DNA of 64,000 nt from the NCBI GenBank assembly GCA_050011775.1, contig JBEKIL010000014.1, positions 69,003-133,002 of the forward strand, given 5' to 3'. The DNA comes from CAVZMI01 sp050011775. GTDB lineage: Bacteria > Bacteroidota > Ignavibacteria > UBA10030 > CAVZMI01. The notes beneath the pieces are model-generated. The model saw only the letters and a list, made by a program, of their open reading frames with translations. It made no database searches and was not told where the DNA came from. This document shows, piece by piece, positions 1-7,960 of this stretch. The position numbers and the translations under genes were made by a program. Numbering within the stretch: position 1 is the stretch's first letter; the number at the start of each line of letters is the position of its first letter.

Positions 1-398
1 CGAAAAAGACCAACCGAAAAACCGTCCATATGATCAGCCTTTTTTGCGGGGGACTGGCATTTTTTTCTTTTTACTTCATTAAGAACCCCGATCTTCTTCT
101 TATATCTGAATTGGGAATAGGTCTCGCCTGGGCGTCGATTTTGGCAATGCCGTATGCGATCCTTGCCGGTTCGCTTCCTCCTCAAAAAATGGGAGTCTAT
201 ATGGGGATTTTTAATTTCTTCATTGTCATTCCTCAAATCACCGCTGCCGCAATCCTCGGATGGTATGTGAAACATCTGTTTGGAGGAAATGCCATCTATG
301 CGCTTTTACTTGGAGGAGCGTCAATGATCATAGCCGGATTTTTCGTCCTTCGTGTCAAAGATGTAGATGAGACTCCAAAGATCGCCAGGATAATATAA
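1..398 (+). CDS. MFS transporter, C-terminal part (cut by window edge)
   Basis: The reading frame is open from the left edge, so this is the 3' end of a longer gene; the first internal ATG is at 30. The 122 visible residues from that ATG hold about four hydrophobic helices. The loop 'ILAGSLPPQKMGVYMGIFN' resembles the conserved cytoplasmic loop of sugar-type major facilitator transporters (sucrose/maltose MFS, SLC45-like). From family knowledge this would be an inner-membrane sugar:proton symporter, but substrate cannot be read here. It ends with a short charged tail after the last helix, as expected for a normal C-terminus. The next gene on the same strand starts about 150 bp later. Confidence 0.8.
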   Translation, partial: KKTNRKTVHMISLFCGGLAFFSFYFIKNPDLLLISELGIGLAWASILAMPYAILAGSLPPQKMGVYMGIFNFFIVIPQITAAAILGWYVKHLFGGNAIYALLLGGASMIIAGFFVLRVKDVDETPKIARII

Positions 399-544
399 AT
401 CATCTGCCACAAAAACGAAATCTCAAAGGCTGATTCGCATATTGGTTACCGCGAAGACTTCAGCTTTGGGACAGATGAGGGCGTGAGGGCAACGATCCCG
501 GATGGCGGGTGGAAAAAATACGTTTTCAGACCAGGTATGCAGTT

Positions 545-1693
545 ATGATTATTCGACAACTGGTTGTTTCTTGCTGTCTGTCTCTTTTAATTCTCTTCGG
601 TTGTCAGGCGCAGGAAAAACAAATCACATTCACGGTGATAGTTCCAAAGACAACACCGCAGGATGCTGTTGTCTATATCGCCGGGAATCATCAATCACTG
701 GGGAATTGGAATCCGGGAGAAATCGCATTGAAAAAAATCAACGATTCGACCTGGAGCAGATCATTCACCTTCCCCAGAGGGCAGGAAATCGAATACAAAA
801 TCACACTCGGATCGTGGGATAGTCAGGCTCTCTATTACTCCATGGAAGTTCCTCCCAACAGCCGCAAAGTCGTTGAAATGAATGAAGAAGTTGTGATTCA
901 TCCGACCGATTGGAATAATATCGTTCATCAAACACTGCCGGGGGGGATTACAGGAACGGTGAAATACCACCGGCAAATTCATGGAGAAGGGCTGCGATAT
1001 GCGCGCGATCTGATTGTGTGGCTCCCGCCGTCATACGAGAAACAGAGGTCAAAGCGTTATCCTGTCCTCTATATGCATGACGGACAGAATATCATCGATC
1101 CCAAAACTTCGTTTAGTGGCTATGATTGGCATGTCGATGAAGTAGCGGACAGTCTGATCCGTGCCGGTAAAATCGAAGAGATCATCATTGTAGGCATCTA
1201 CAATTCGCCCGATCGTATACCTGAGTATTCGGACACGGACCTCGGAAAAGCATACGCGAGGTTCGTTATCGATAAAGTCAAGCCGCTTATCGATTCCGTA
1301 TATCGGACAAAACCGGACAGGGCGAACAGTGCAGTCATGGGTTCTTCAATGGGTGGATTGATATCATTCCTGTTTGTGTGGTGGTACCCGGACATATTCT
1401 CCAAGGCCGGATGTGTCTCCACTGTTTTTGACCGCGGTTCGACCTCGGCGCTTGATCTCGTCCGCGATGAAAGAGGAAAAACGCACAACATAAAAATCTA
1501 TTTCGACTGCGGCGGTTATGGTGAAGAGACAAACCTTAAATCCGGGATGGATGAAATGATAGAACTACTCAAAGAAAAAGGGTATCACGATGAATCCGAT
1601 TTCATCTCGTTCTTTGATCCGAATGCAGAACACAGCGAGCATGCCTGGGCGGCTCGTGTCTGGCGCCCTTTAACTTTTATGTTTGGCATGTAA
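545..1693 (+). CDS. Lipoprotein esterase: starch-binding-like (CBM20) domain plus D-type esterase domain
   Basis: The protein begins with a clear lipoprotein signal from the ATG at 545: hydrophobic core, then LFGC lipobox with Cys at residue 20. An upstream ATG at 509 in frame would bury the signal, so 545 is preferred. Residues about 25-125 look like a CBM20-type beta-sandwich (ITFTVIVP ... VYIAGNHQSLGNWNP). The rest is a putative-esterase alpha/beta hydrolase (enterochelin esterase/feruloyl esterase type) with nucleophile motif GSSMGG and a late His in the AEHSEHAW segment that probably completes the triad. Expected to be anchored in a membrane facing the periplasm or outside and to hydrolyse an ester, perhaps on a polysaccharide. 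Substrate is unknown. Confidence 0.8.
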   Translation: MIIRQLVVSCCLSLLILFGCQAQEKQITFTVIVPKTTPQDAVVYIAGNHQSLGNWNPGEIALKKINDSTWSRSFTFPRGQEIEYKITLGSWDSQALYYSMEVPPNSRKVVEMNEEVVIHPTDWNNIVHQTLPGGITGTVKYHRQIHGEGLRYARDLIVWLPPSYEKQRSKRYPVLYMHDGQNIIDPKTSFSGYDWHVDEVADSLIRAGKIEEIIIVGIYNSPDRIPEYSDTDLGKAYARFVIDKVKPLIDSVYRTKPDRANSAVMGSSMGGLISFLFVWWYPDIFSKAGCVSTVFDRGSTSALDLVRDERGKTHNIKIYFDCGGYGEETNLKSGMDEMIELLKEKGYHDESDFISFFDPNAEHSEHAWAARVWRPLTFMFGM

Positions 1694-1748
1694 CTGTCAC
1701 TCTATACCTTTATCATAGATCTGTACAGAAAGGAAGAGAGTATAGAAG

Positions 1749-1815
1749 TTCAAGGTTTCAGGTTTCAGGTTTCAGGTTTCAGGTTTCAGGTTTCAAGTTT
1801 CAAGTTTCAAGTTGT
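1749..1815. repeat. Heptamer tandem array, left flank of four-helix-bundle gene
   Basis: About nine tandem copies of a 7-bp unit, first CAGGTTT and then CAAGTTT. The same heptamers in inverted orientation lie on the other side of the adjacent gene. The final heptamers overlap the stop codon of the minus-strand gene at 1793, so the array supplies its last codons. Confidence 0.9.
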
Positions 1816-2200
1816 TATATTTGTGGCCTTTAATGGGAGACCGTTTAAGGTATGAGATAAATGTGGCTATTTCTTTCGATAGTTGCAGTGATTGATTAAA
1901 AAGAACTTCGAAATTGTCATTGGCAATATATCCTAGGTCGAGGGCAATATACAGTTGAGATCTGACCTCTCCGCATGATGATTTTGATTGAAAAAGATAT
2001 TGTACGAATTCCTTGTTTGAACCTCTTTCGAATCCTTCGGAAATATTTGACATCACCGAGACAGCGGCTCGCTGGATCTGGTTTTTCAAACCGTAATCCT
2101 TTTCAAACGGCTTAGTGCCCGTCATGCTATATATCTCCCGAACAAGCTGACGGGCCTCTTGCCAAATCCTTAATTCCTCAAATCGATGTACAGTCGCCAT
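1793..2200 (-). CDS. Four-helix-bundle protein (23S rRNA intervening-sequence protein family)
   Basis: The 135-residue protein matches the IVP/S23 four-helix-bundle family in length and motifs: FEELRIWQEA near the N-terminus, the central SNISEGF(E)RGS segment, and a helix with EVRSQL. Members occur inside 23S rRNA intervening sequences or as free genes; their biochemical role is not established. The gene is enclosed by heptamer arrays in inverted orientation, and its last codons (N-L-K-L-E-T-stop) are written by the CTTGAAA heptamer itself. Two decayed copies of the same gene with the same flanks lie at 5.58-5.95 kb, so the gene plus its arrays behaves like a duplicating unit. No 23S rRNA is nearby. 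Confidence 0.85.
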   Translation of the reverse strand: MATVHRFEELRIWQEARQLVREIYSMTGTKPFEKDYGLKNQIQRAAVSVMSNISEGFERGSNKEFVQYLFQSKSSCGEVRSQLYIALDLGYIANDNFEVLFNQSLQLSKEIATFISYLKRSPIKGHKYNNLKLET

Positions 2201-2217
2201 TATTCAGAATCATCTCA

Positions 2218-2395
2218 TGAACCTTCAACTTGAAACCTCCCAACTTGAAACTTGAAACTTCCCAACTTGAAACTTGAAACTTCCCAACTTGAAACTTCTG
2301 ATTTCCCAACTTTAAACTCTGATCTCCCAACTTGAAACTTCTGATTTCCCAACTTTAAACTTTAAACTTTCCAACTTGAAACTCTTCTATGTGGA
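2218..2395. repeat. Heptamer-derived array, right flank of four-helix-bundle gene
   Basis: Repeated units of the type CAACTTGAAACTTCC, with variants carrying CTTTAAAC and an interspersed CTGATTTC. Relative to the array at 1749-1815 the CTTGAAA/TTTCAAG heptamer is inverted, so the two arrays form the ends of one unit. Confidence 0.85.
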
Positions 2396-2404
2396 CGCTG
2401 TGCT

Positions 2405-3406
2405 TCATCTCGGCGGGTACACTCCATAAGTATCCGGAATTGTTTTTTTTGACACTTCAATTCCCATGTCAAACAACATCATCATCTTTCCAGCATCAAA
2501 ATCAAGATTGCTATCCTTAAACGGGAATTCTTTATCCTTATTTTTTCCATAGCCGTCCAACGGCGGACGGAAAATCTGCATTGTCATTCCGGGAGTATTT
2601 TTAAGTTTAAGATCGATCAGACGTCTTGCGTACTGAACATTGCTGTCGCCTATTTCATCTGTAAGTAATTCGACTGTTCTATTCAAAATTTTCAGCAAAT
2701 CCGGATATGGATATTCCCGCCTGAAAAAAAGCGGTGAATTCACAATCACATCGATCTCCGTTGCACCCTGATCCAACACCGCCTGTATCGGGATATATTC
2801 CCTGATTCCTCCATCCGCATATTCTTCGTTCTTCCCTGTTGCATCATTCTTCATTGAAACGAGCGGCGCAAATACCGGCTGGTTTGCCGAGGCCATAATC
2901 GCATCAACCATCTGTCCGAGACTGTCGACTTTCTGTATCCTGTAATCCGGATTATTAAAATCGTTATTTTTATTGCTAAAATATACGCGTTCTCCTGTTG
3001 TCATCGAGACTGTTGCAAAGTAGATCGTCGGGCTGTCGGGTTCCATGAGTATATTATAATCGGCCGCCAGCCGATCTCGCAATTCCTGCTTTAATCCGTC
3101 GACATTGAATACGGACTTATACCATGAAAATATATTTCCAAAATTCCCGTCAGAATTCCATTGATAATAACTTTCCAGCTTAGAACCATCTGTATAGAGT
3201 TTGATCAAATCCTCCATTCTTCCCATGGCTGCTAACGGTGTAATCAACGCTCCTGTTGAAGTACCGCTGATAATTCGATACTGTTTAAAAAAATCGTTTG
3301 CTGTCGCGCCGGAATTCTGGGCTAGATATTGGTCCATAAGACCTTTGAGCACACCGACAGCAAACGCCCCTTTTACTCCTCCTCCGGATATAACTAATGC
3401 TTTCAT
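2405..3406 (-). CDS. Patatin-like phospholipase
   Basis: Starting at the ATG at 3406 the protein opens with MKALVISGGGVKGAFAVGVL, the patatin oxyanion-hole motif (GGGxxG), followed by the nucleophile elbow GTSTG and later the Asp of DGG ('YADGGI'). This Ser-Asp dyad defines a lipid acyl hydrolase. A longer frame reaches 3478 but would overlap the upstream gene; the start at 3406 has AAAGGA about 8 bp upstream and puts the glycine loop at the N-terminus as in the family. No signal peptide is seen, so it is probably cytoplasmic or injected; the true substrate is not evident. It follows the 3439-3918 gene by 32 bp and may be co-transcribed with it. Confidence 0.88.
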   Translation of the reverse strand: MKALVISGGGVKGAFAVGVLKGLMDQYLAQNSGATANDFFKQYRIISGTSTGALITPLAAMGRMEDLIKLYTDGSKLESYYQWNSDGNFGNIFSWYKSVFNVDGLKQELRDRLAADYNILMEPDSPTIYFATVSMTTGERVYFSNKNNDFNNPDYRIQKVDSLGQMVDAIMASANQPVFAPLVSMKNDATGKNEEYADGGIREYIPIQAVLDQGATEIDVIVNSPLFFRREYPYPDLLKILNRTVELLTDEIGDSNVQYARRLIDLKLKNTPGMTMQIFRPPLDGYGKNKDKEFPFKDSNLDFDAGKMMMLFDMGIEVSKKTIPDTYGVYPPR

Positions 3407-3438
3407 TGCCTGTATCCTTTCATTTTTCTGAAAGAGAT

Positions 3439-3918
3439 TTAGAATCGGATTCCAGCGCCCAATTGGCCCATACCGCATTCCTGTCTGAATAAATACATGC
3501 CGCGTACGGTGAGCACGAGAAAACTTGTACTCAACGATATACCTCCCCCGCCAAAAAAGGATCCGCCATTGTCCGGACTAACTACTATTGAATACCCGGT
3601 TTCCGGATATATAAAAAGGCTCGCATAATGTTGACCAACGGTTGTCACGTACCATTGAACGGAAACATCACCGAGAAATCCGACTCCCGGATTTCCCCAG
3701 TAGCTTCCTAAATGCACTCCAAGATATATGTGTTCGTTTGTCCTGTCCAACGATATAAGCGAACCAAACCTTAACATAGGAATAAATGGCGAGGGTTTGA
3801 TATTCCGTCCCATGATCAAACCGCTGCTTACTTCAGTATGCCAGAAGACACTGGGCATTTGAGCAGCGCATTTCCCGCCGACGAGCATAACACAGAGCAG
3901 CAAGAATAGCCATTTCAT
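3439..3918 (-). CDS. Small secreted or outer-membrane protein, unknown
   Basis: Not assigned to a known family. From the ATG at 3918, which has a strong AAGGAGG site upstream, the protein has a signal peptide (hydrophobic stretch ending at about GKCAAQ) and a mature part of about 140 residues rich in Gly, aromatic residues and alternating hydrophobic patterns, ending in ...AGIRF. The terminal Phe is the typical last residue of an outer-membrane beta-barrel, so a small barrel is the best guess. An in-frame ATG seven codons earlier (3939) is less likely because it precedes the ribosome site. It lies directly upstream of the patatin gene. Confidence 0.65.
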   Translation of the reverse strand: MKWLFLLLCVMLVGGKCAAQMPSVFWHTEVSSGLIMGRNIKPSPFIPMLRFGSLISLDRTNEHIYLGVHLGSYWGNPGVGFLGDVSVQWYVTTVGQHYASLFIYPETGYSIVVSPDNGGSFFGGGGISLSTSFLVLTVRGMYLFRQECGMGQLGAGIRF

Positions 3919-4033
3919 ATCACTCCTCCTTATTCCCATTTTCTTTACGAATGCGACCTTCCCTGAACAGTACTATGGTACCGGATTTCCGGCAATTGTA
4001 TTGGGCTGGAGAGTACCCACAACGGTCATCGTT

Positions 4034-5401
4034 TTACACATAAATCTTTCTCTTTATTCCATTCCATATATCGAGGCTTGGTGCATCACCTTTTTTTCCA
4101 TCATGGTCTTCCGATCCTTTATAGACGAATGCCATTGTCATTTGATAAGCGGTACTATAACCATTGTCTCTACTGCATTCCTGTATTAAAGGAAGATATG
4201 TTCCGGTATTGACATACAGTTTTACCGTTCCATCCTGCTTTCCCTCGATATAATCCTGCCGCGCCTCATGCGTATGACCATAAAATATATACTGAATATT
4301 TTCAAAGCTATTATTCTTCCACTCCTCACGAGCACCCGAAACAAGGTCGTCTTCTGTGCCGACGAATATGCTTCTTATTCCTTCCCACACTTTATAGATT
4401 GCGTGGAGCAATAAAACAACTGTTTTCACGAAACCAAAGCCTTTTTTCACAAGGATATTCGTTCTTTTCAGTAAACCGGGGATGGTGTTGTCGTACCTTT
4501 TCCATAATATCGCCAGACTCGATGTGTATGTCGCTTCGAGCGCTTTCCGGAGAGCCTGACGTAATATATCGTCATATTTGTTCATGCCATTCTTTGTGAG
4601 CCAATCAAGATACCTGAAGACTTCAACCATGGGCCTCAGATTGTTCACTTCTTTTATCGTCTCAATGAATTGCTTATCCTGTTCACTTGGATTGTTCGCC
4701 AATGCCTGACTCACGTGGTAGACAATACCTGCCATCAGCTCGGCTGTAATAACTTCCCCGAGCGACATGATCCTGTATACCGGTTCATCAAACTGATTAT
4801 AGCTCGTCTTGAAGACATTGTTGGAAAACTTCCAGGAATAGCAATCATTATCCCACTCACACCCATGCCGTGCCAGCACGGAATATTCAGGATCATGGAG
4901 AACGGAAACAAATTCTATTTCCACGACGTTTCCCAGTTTTTCTTTTACTTTATTCTTGAGGCTCTCAAAATTATTGAAAGCCCTGTCATGGTTGCCCACA
5001 ACATACGTGACACTGGTATCTCTGACATTATATTTCTTCGCCCTCTTTGCGACATTATTAAGCATGGCGAAGAAGGATTTACAGGCATCAGTATCGAATA
5101 TCCCTTCCAGAATTTTATTAAACTGATCTTCAACCTTTTCTTTATTTCCATTCATCCCGGTTGAGGGATTAATGATGCCATTCCAGGGCCTATCCGCTGG
5201 GGCTATGTTCTTCCGGAGCCAATAGTCGGTTCTCACCAGATCAAAAATATCGCCAAGAAGAACGACCTTTATTTCATTGATATCCTTCTTACTTTCCACA
5301 TTACTGATGATTTCATCTTCAAGAATTTCAAATGCACTTCTATGAACATTTCTTGCAGTTGATTCATCTGTAAGATGCACATCGCTGATCAAGACAATCA
5401 T
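4034..5401 (-). CDS. Calcineurin-like metallophosphoesterase
   Basis: All five metal-binding blocks of the metallophosphoesterase fold are visible: SDVH at residues 6-9, GDIFD, GNHD, a lone His in ARHGCEWD, and GHTHEAR near residue 375. The family uses two divalent metals to cleave phosphoesters or nucleotides. At 455 residues it is longer than minimal members (about 250), the extra length being a largely helical insert between the fourth and fifth motifs (residues about 195-360) with one hydrophobic stretch ('VKTVVLLLHAIYKVWEGI'). No signal peptide is seen. The substrate cannot be deduced; UDP-diacylglucosamine hydrolases (LpxH type) share the motifs but are much shorter. Confidence 0.85.
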   Translation of the reverse strand: MIVLISDVHLTDESTARNVHRSAFEILEDEIISNVESKKDINEIKVVLLGDIFDLVRTDYWLRKNIAPADRPWNGIINPSTGMNGNKEKVEDQFNKILEGIFDTDACKSFFAMLNNVAKRAKKYNVRDTSVTYVVGNHDRAFNNFESLKNKVKEKLGNVVEIEFVSVLHDPEYSVLARHGCEWDNDCYSWKFSNNVFKTSYNQFDEPVYRIMSLGEVITAELMAGIVYHVSQALANNPSEQDKQFIETIKEVNNLRPMVEVFRYLDWLTKNGMNKYDDILRQALRKALEATYTSSLAILWKRYDNTIPGLLKRTNILVKKGFGFVKTVVLLLHAIYKVWEGIRSIFVGTEDDLVSGAREEWKNNSFENIQYIFYGHTHEARQDYIEGKQDGTVKLYVNTGTYLPLIQECSRDNGYSTAYQMTMAFVYKGSEDHDGKKGDAPSLDIWNGIKRKIYV

Positions 5402-5536
5402 AGAGCGCTCCTTGTAGAAATAGTTAGCAAAATAGTGTCTGGTTTACGGATTAGAATATCTTCTCACACCACAATACCCCCTTAAATATGTCAGTCCGGT
5501 ATCCCGGTTGGTTACAGAAAAAACAGATGAGGATAG

Positions 5537-5577
5537 ATGTTTAAAGTTTCAGGTTTAAAGTTTCAAGTTTAAAGTTG
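5537..5577. repeat. Heptamer array (TTTAAAGTTTCAAG type)
   Basis: Short array of the same GTTTCAAG/GTTTAAAG heptamers that flank the intact four-helix-bundle gene. It marks the downstream end of the first decayed copy. Confidence 0.8.
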
Positions 5578-5767
5578 TTATATTTGTGGCCTTTAATGGG
5601 AGACCGTTTAAGGTACGAAATTAATGCAGCTATTTCTTTCGAAAGTTTCAGTGTTTATTCTAATAGAATTACGAAATTCTCTCTAGCGATATAATCCAAA
5701 TCCAGGGCAATATACAGTTGAGATCTGACCTATCCACATGATGATTTCGACTGAAAAAGATATTGAA
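5578..5767 (-). pseudogene. Decayed copy 1 of the four-helix-bundle gene (C-terminal part)
   Basis: The sequence is closely similar to about 1814-2003, the 3' half of the intact gene, including identical runs such as the stretch TGGGAGACCGTTTAAGG and the CAATATACAGTTGAGATC segment. The 5' half is missing; the copy stops at GAAAAAGATATTG and runs straight into another heptamer array at 5768. No start codon or full frame remains. Confidence 0.85.
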
Positions 5768-5817
5768 GTATAAAGTTTCAAGTTTAAAGTTTCAAGTTTC
5801 AGGTTCAAGTTTCAGGT
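5768..5817. repeat. Heptamer array between the two decayed copies
   Basis: Repeats of AAAGTTTCAAGTTT and GGTTCAAGTTTCAGG. It interrupts the first decayed copy internally and abuts the second, which suggests the arrays act as recombination points. Confidence 0.8.
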
Positions 5818-5952
5818 TTTGTACTTATGGCCTTTGATGTGTGTTCGCTTAAGATAAGTGATAAAAGCAGCTATTTCTTTCGATAGTCGCAGTGATAGTT
5901 GAGATCTGACCTCTCTCTGTACAGTCGCCATTATCCAGAATCATCTCATGAA
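5818..5952 (-). pseudogene. Decayed copy 2 of the four-helix-bundle gene (internal deletion)
   Basis: This copy keeps the 3' end (a TATGGCCTTTGATG segment and the CTATTTCTTTCGATAG segment) and the 5' end (TGTACAGTCGCCATTAT, which includes the complement of the start codon, then CAGAATCATCTCATGAACC as at 2204-2225) but has lost most of the middle. It is followed by a further array at 5953-6030, whose last units run up to the stop codon of the next gene. The rest of 5402-5536 shows nothing recognisable. Confidence 0.85.
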
Positions 5953-6029
5953 CCTTAAACTTTAAACCTCCCAACCTGAAACCTTTAACCTCCCAAACCT
6001 GAAACCTTAAACCTCCTAACCTGAAACCT
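5953..6029. repeat. Heptamer array, right flank of decayed copy 2
   Basis: Units of the type CTTTAAACCTCCCAACCTGAAAC. This is the same array class and orientation as 2218-2395, so copy 2 retains both ends of the unit. Confidence 0.8.
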
Positions 6030-6695
6030 TCAATTATTTAGTGCTCCTTCGTTTATCCACGTCTCGATCAACGTAATTTCGCTGGCACTGAGGCTGCCTC
6101 CTTGCGGCATCCGGCTACTACATGTTGATCCGGCTACCTTTCGATAAAGAACACTATTATTTGCATCGTTGGGTAGAACTCGTTTCAATGAAGTGCAGCT
6201 TGATTGCGCCTTCACATTCACAAGATTAGTATAGCTTGAGCCTGGCGCAAGCGACAACCCTCCGTAGCTTCCGTGACAACTTGTGCAATAGCCATTAAAA
6301 ATCGGTTGTACCTGCGTTGAATAATGTACGGTGGGAAGAGGCGAAGCTGCAAACACACTTATTGAAATTTTCACAGTATCGGGTGCCGGAGTACTACTAT
6401 CATTCAACACGAGATAAGTATTTCCGGTATCCACAGCTGAAATTGTGAGAAGTGTGGAAGACAACGATGCCGTTGCAATTGCAGTATTCGGCTGTAATTT
6501 TATCGAGTATGGCTGTTTTCCGCCGGACAACGTCACTTGCCGGGAAGATCCTTTTGCGATGTGAAGACTTATGCTGTCGGCAGAGAACTGTGAACCATGA
6601 GCTGGCGGTTCTGACCCCATATCTTTGCAGGTATAGAGGATGATAATCAGGGCACCACTTATAACGATCGGGAAAAAGTTCCATCGGGAAATCAT
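6030..6695 (-). CDS. Heme-binding lipoprotein with planctomycete-type cytochrome c domain
   Basis: The N-terminus has a hydrophobic stretch ending in a lipobox-like ILYTC (Cys about 23). Residues about 35-115 form an Ig-like or cadherin-like segment without known family. The C-terminal about 90 residues match the single-heme domain often annotated as planctomycete cytochrome C: VQPIFNGYCTSCHGSYGG with the CxxCH heme site, and a later Met in SRMPQGG that may be the axial ligand. Expected to be exported and to carry electrons. It lies 14 bp downstream of the CxxCH-tagged barrel gene, so the two are very probably one operon. Confidence 0.8.
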   Translation of the reverse strand: MISRWNFFPIVISGALIIILYTCKDMGSEPPAHGSQFSADSISLHIAKGSSRQVTLSGGKQPYSIKLQPNTAIATASLSSTLLTISAVDTGNTYLVLNDSSTPAPDTVKISISVFAASPLPTVHYSTQVQPIFNGYCTSCHGSYGGLSLAPGSSYTNLVNVKAQSSCTSLKRVLPNDANNSVLYRKVAGSTCSSRMPQGGSLSASEITLIETWINEGALNN

Positions 6696-6709
6696 AAGCC
6701 CTCCGCTAT

Positions 6710-7786
6710 TTACAGGAAGAGATGGACAAGAAAATCGAACTCCTTATCATGTGCATCTCCGGGTGTATTCTTCAATATTCGAAATACCGGACGCATTTCC
6801 ACACCGGGCAGCGGGAAAAATTCTATACCTAAACTATACCTCGATTCGCTTCCAGTTTTATAATCGATGTCCGGATCGTAGAAATCATACATGAATTTTA
6901 AATAGAAACCATTCAGGAGAAGGCAATTTATTTCCAGATAGGTGATGAGTTCTTGCGTTCCCGGTCCGGCTTTATCCTTCTTCATATCGATTTCGGCGTT
7001 GATGGCGACATCTTTATAATAGAGTCCGGCAAACCCGCCGTACATTATCAGGGTACCGGTCAAACCTCTATTATGCCAGACAGATCCGCCGAGGGAAATG
7101 TTGATATTCTCAATCCGAAAAAGAGCTTCGCCTCTCGTAGTAACAAGCCTGATCCGGCCATTGGAAGGATCGCTGCCGTCTTCTCCATTGTACACACCCG
7201 CATTCCATGTGAGCGATGTTGGCGATATCCCCACCTCGAAACCGGTATCGGGTCTGCGGTAGAGTGGGAACACGGTTTTTGATCTGATAAAAGCGGTATG
7301 ATCGTCGATTCTTGTTCCATAAGCCGGAGTAAACCTTCCTACTTTCACATAACCATTCAATGGAAGAATCTGAGCGATGCCGAATATTTCAAAATCATGA
7401 AAGATCGATTTTGTAACCGAAAGAAGGATTTTATTTGAAATGCGTGCGTTGAGATAAATGTCTCCCTGCATCTGATACATAGAGGTATAGTCACGCTGCT
7501 GTTGATACATAAACAAGGTCCGCATATCCATCCCGATACTTATAAAGTCGTTCAGCCGGGGCGTGAAATTCAGCATGGTCGAGTCATCCGTCCAGCTGTG
7601 GACAGGCAAAGTCTGTCGGCCGTACATCATGACGCCGTAATAATTGCGCATTCCGCCGCCGTTAGGATCAATATGGCAATTCTGGCATTTCAAAAATGCG
7701 CTCGAGGTAAATCGCGGAAGCGCATATCCCTGTTGAGCAATTAAAAAGCAGGAGATGAGGAATGCAATGGTACAGATCTTCTTCAT
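6710..7786 (-). CDS. Outer-membrane beta-barrel with N-terminal CxxCH heme motif
   Basis: A signal peptide (residues 1-22, ending at ALP) is followed at once by LKCQNCHIDPNGGGMRNYYG, one heme-c attachment motif right at the mature N-terminus. The remaining about 310 residues show the alternating pattern and aromatic girdles of a porin-like barrel (for example VKVGRFTPAYG and SLGGSVWHN). Barrels with a heme at one mouth resemble fused porin-cytochrome conduits used to move electrons across the outer membrane. That role is an inference here: only one heme is present and no multiheme cytochrome is adjacent, although the next gene also has one heme. Confidence 0.7.
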   Translation of the reverse strand: MKKICTIAFLISCFLIAQQGYALPRFTSSAFLKCQNCHIDPNGGGMRNYYGVMMYGRQTLPVHSWTDDSTMLNFTPRLNDFISIGMDMRTLFMYQQQRDYTSMYQMQGDIYLNARISNKILLSVTKSIFHDFEIFGIAQILPLNGYVKVGRFTPAYGTRIDDHTAFIRSKTVFPLYRRPDTGFEVGISPTSLTWNAGVYNGEDGSDPSNGRIRLVTTRGEALFRIENINISLGGSVWHNRGLTGTLIMYGGFAGLYYKDVAINAEIDMKKDKAGPGTQELITYLEINCLLLNGFYLKFMYDFYDPDIDYKTGSESRYSLGIEFFPLPGVEMRPVFRILKNTPGDAHDKEFDFLVHLFL

Positions 7787-7902
7787 GGTATTTTGGCCTC
7801 CCGGAAGAAAATATGTTGGTAAATTTTCACAAAAATATAGAATAAATATATCGGAAGCAATAAAGATGTTGGTCCTTATCAGAACTCACAACACACAAAA
7901 CG

Positions 7903-7935
7903 AAAAAGCCTCTGAAAACCAATCAGAGGCTTTTT
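7903..7935. terminator. Bidirectional rho-independent terminator
   Basis: A perfect 13-bp stem (AAAAAGCCTCTGA / TCAGAGGCTTTTT) with a 7-nt loop. It has T runs on both strands, and it lies 26 bp beyond the catalase stop codon. It can terminate the catalase transcript on the minus strand. Confidence 0.9.
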
Positions 7936-7960
7936 GGACATATAATTCTGTCAACTTTCT

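Noticed and set aside
1749..2395. CRISPR or clustered spacer array in the heptamer regions
   Set aside because: Units are 7-bp tandem repeats with irregular variants, not spacer-separated repeats.
3407..3478. Longer patatin N-terminus from 3478
   Set aside because: It would overlap the upstream gene and place 24 residues before the glycine loop; the ATG at 3406 has a proper ribosome site.
4670..5164. 164-codon plus-strand frame across the phosphoesterase
   Set aside because: Antisense shadow of a gene with all five metal-binding motifs.
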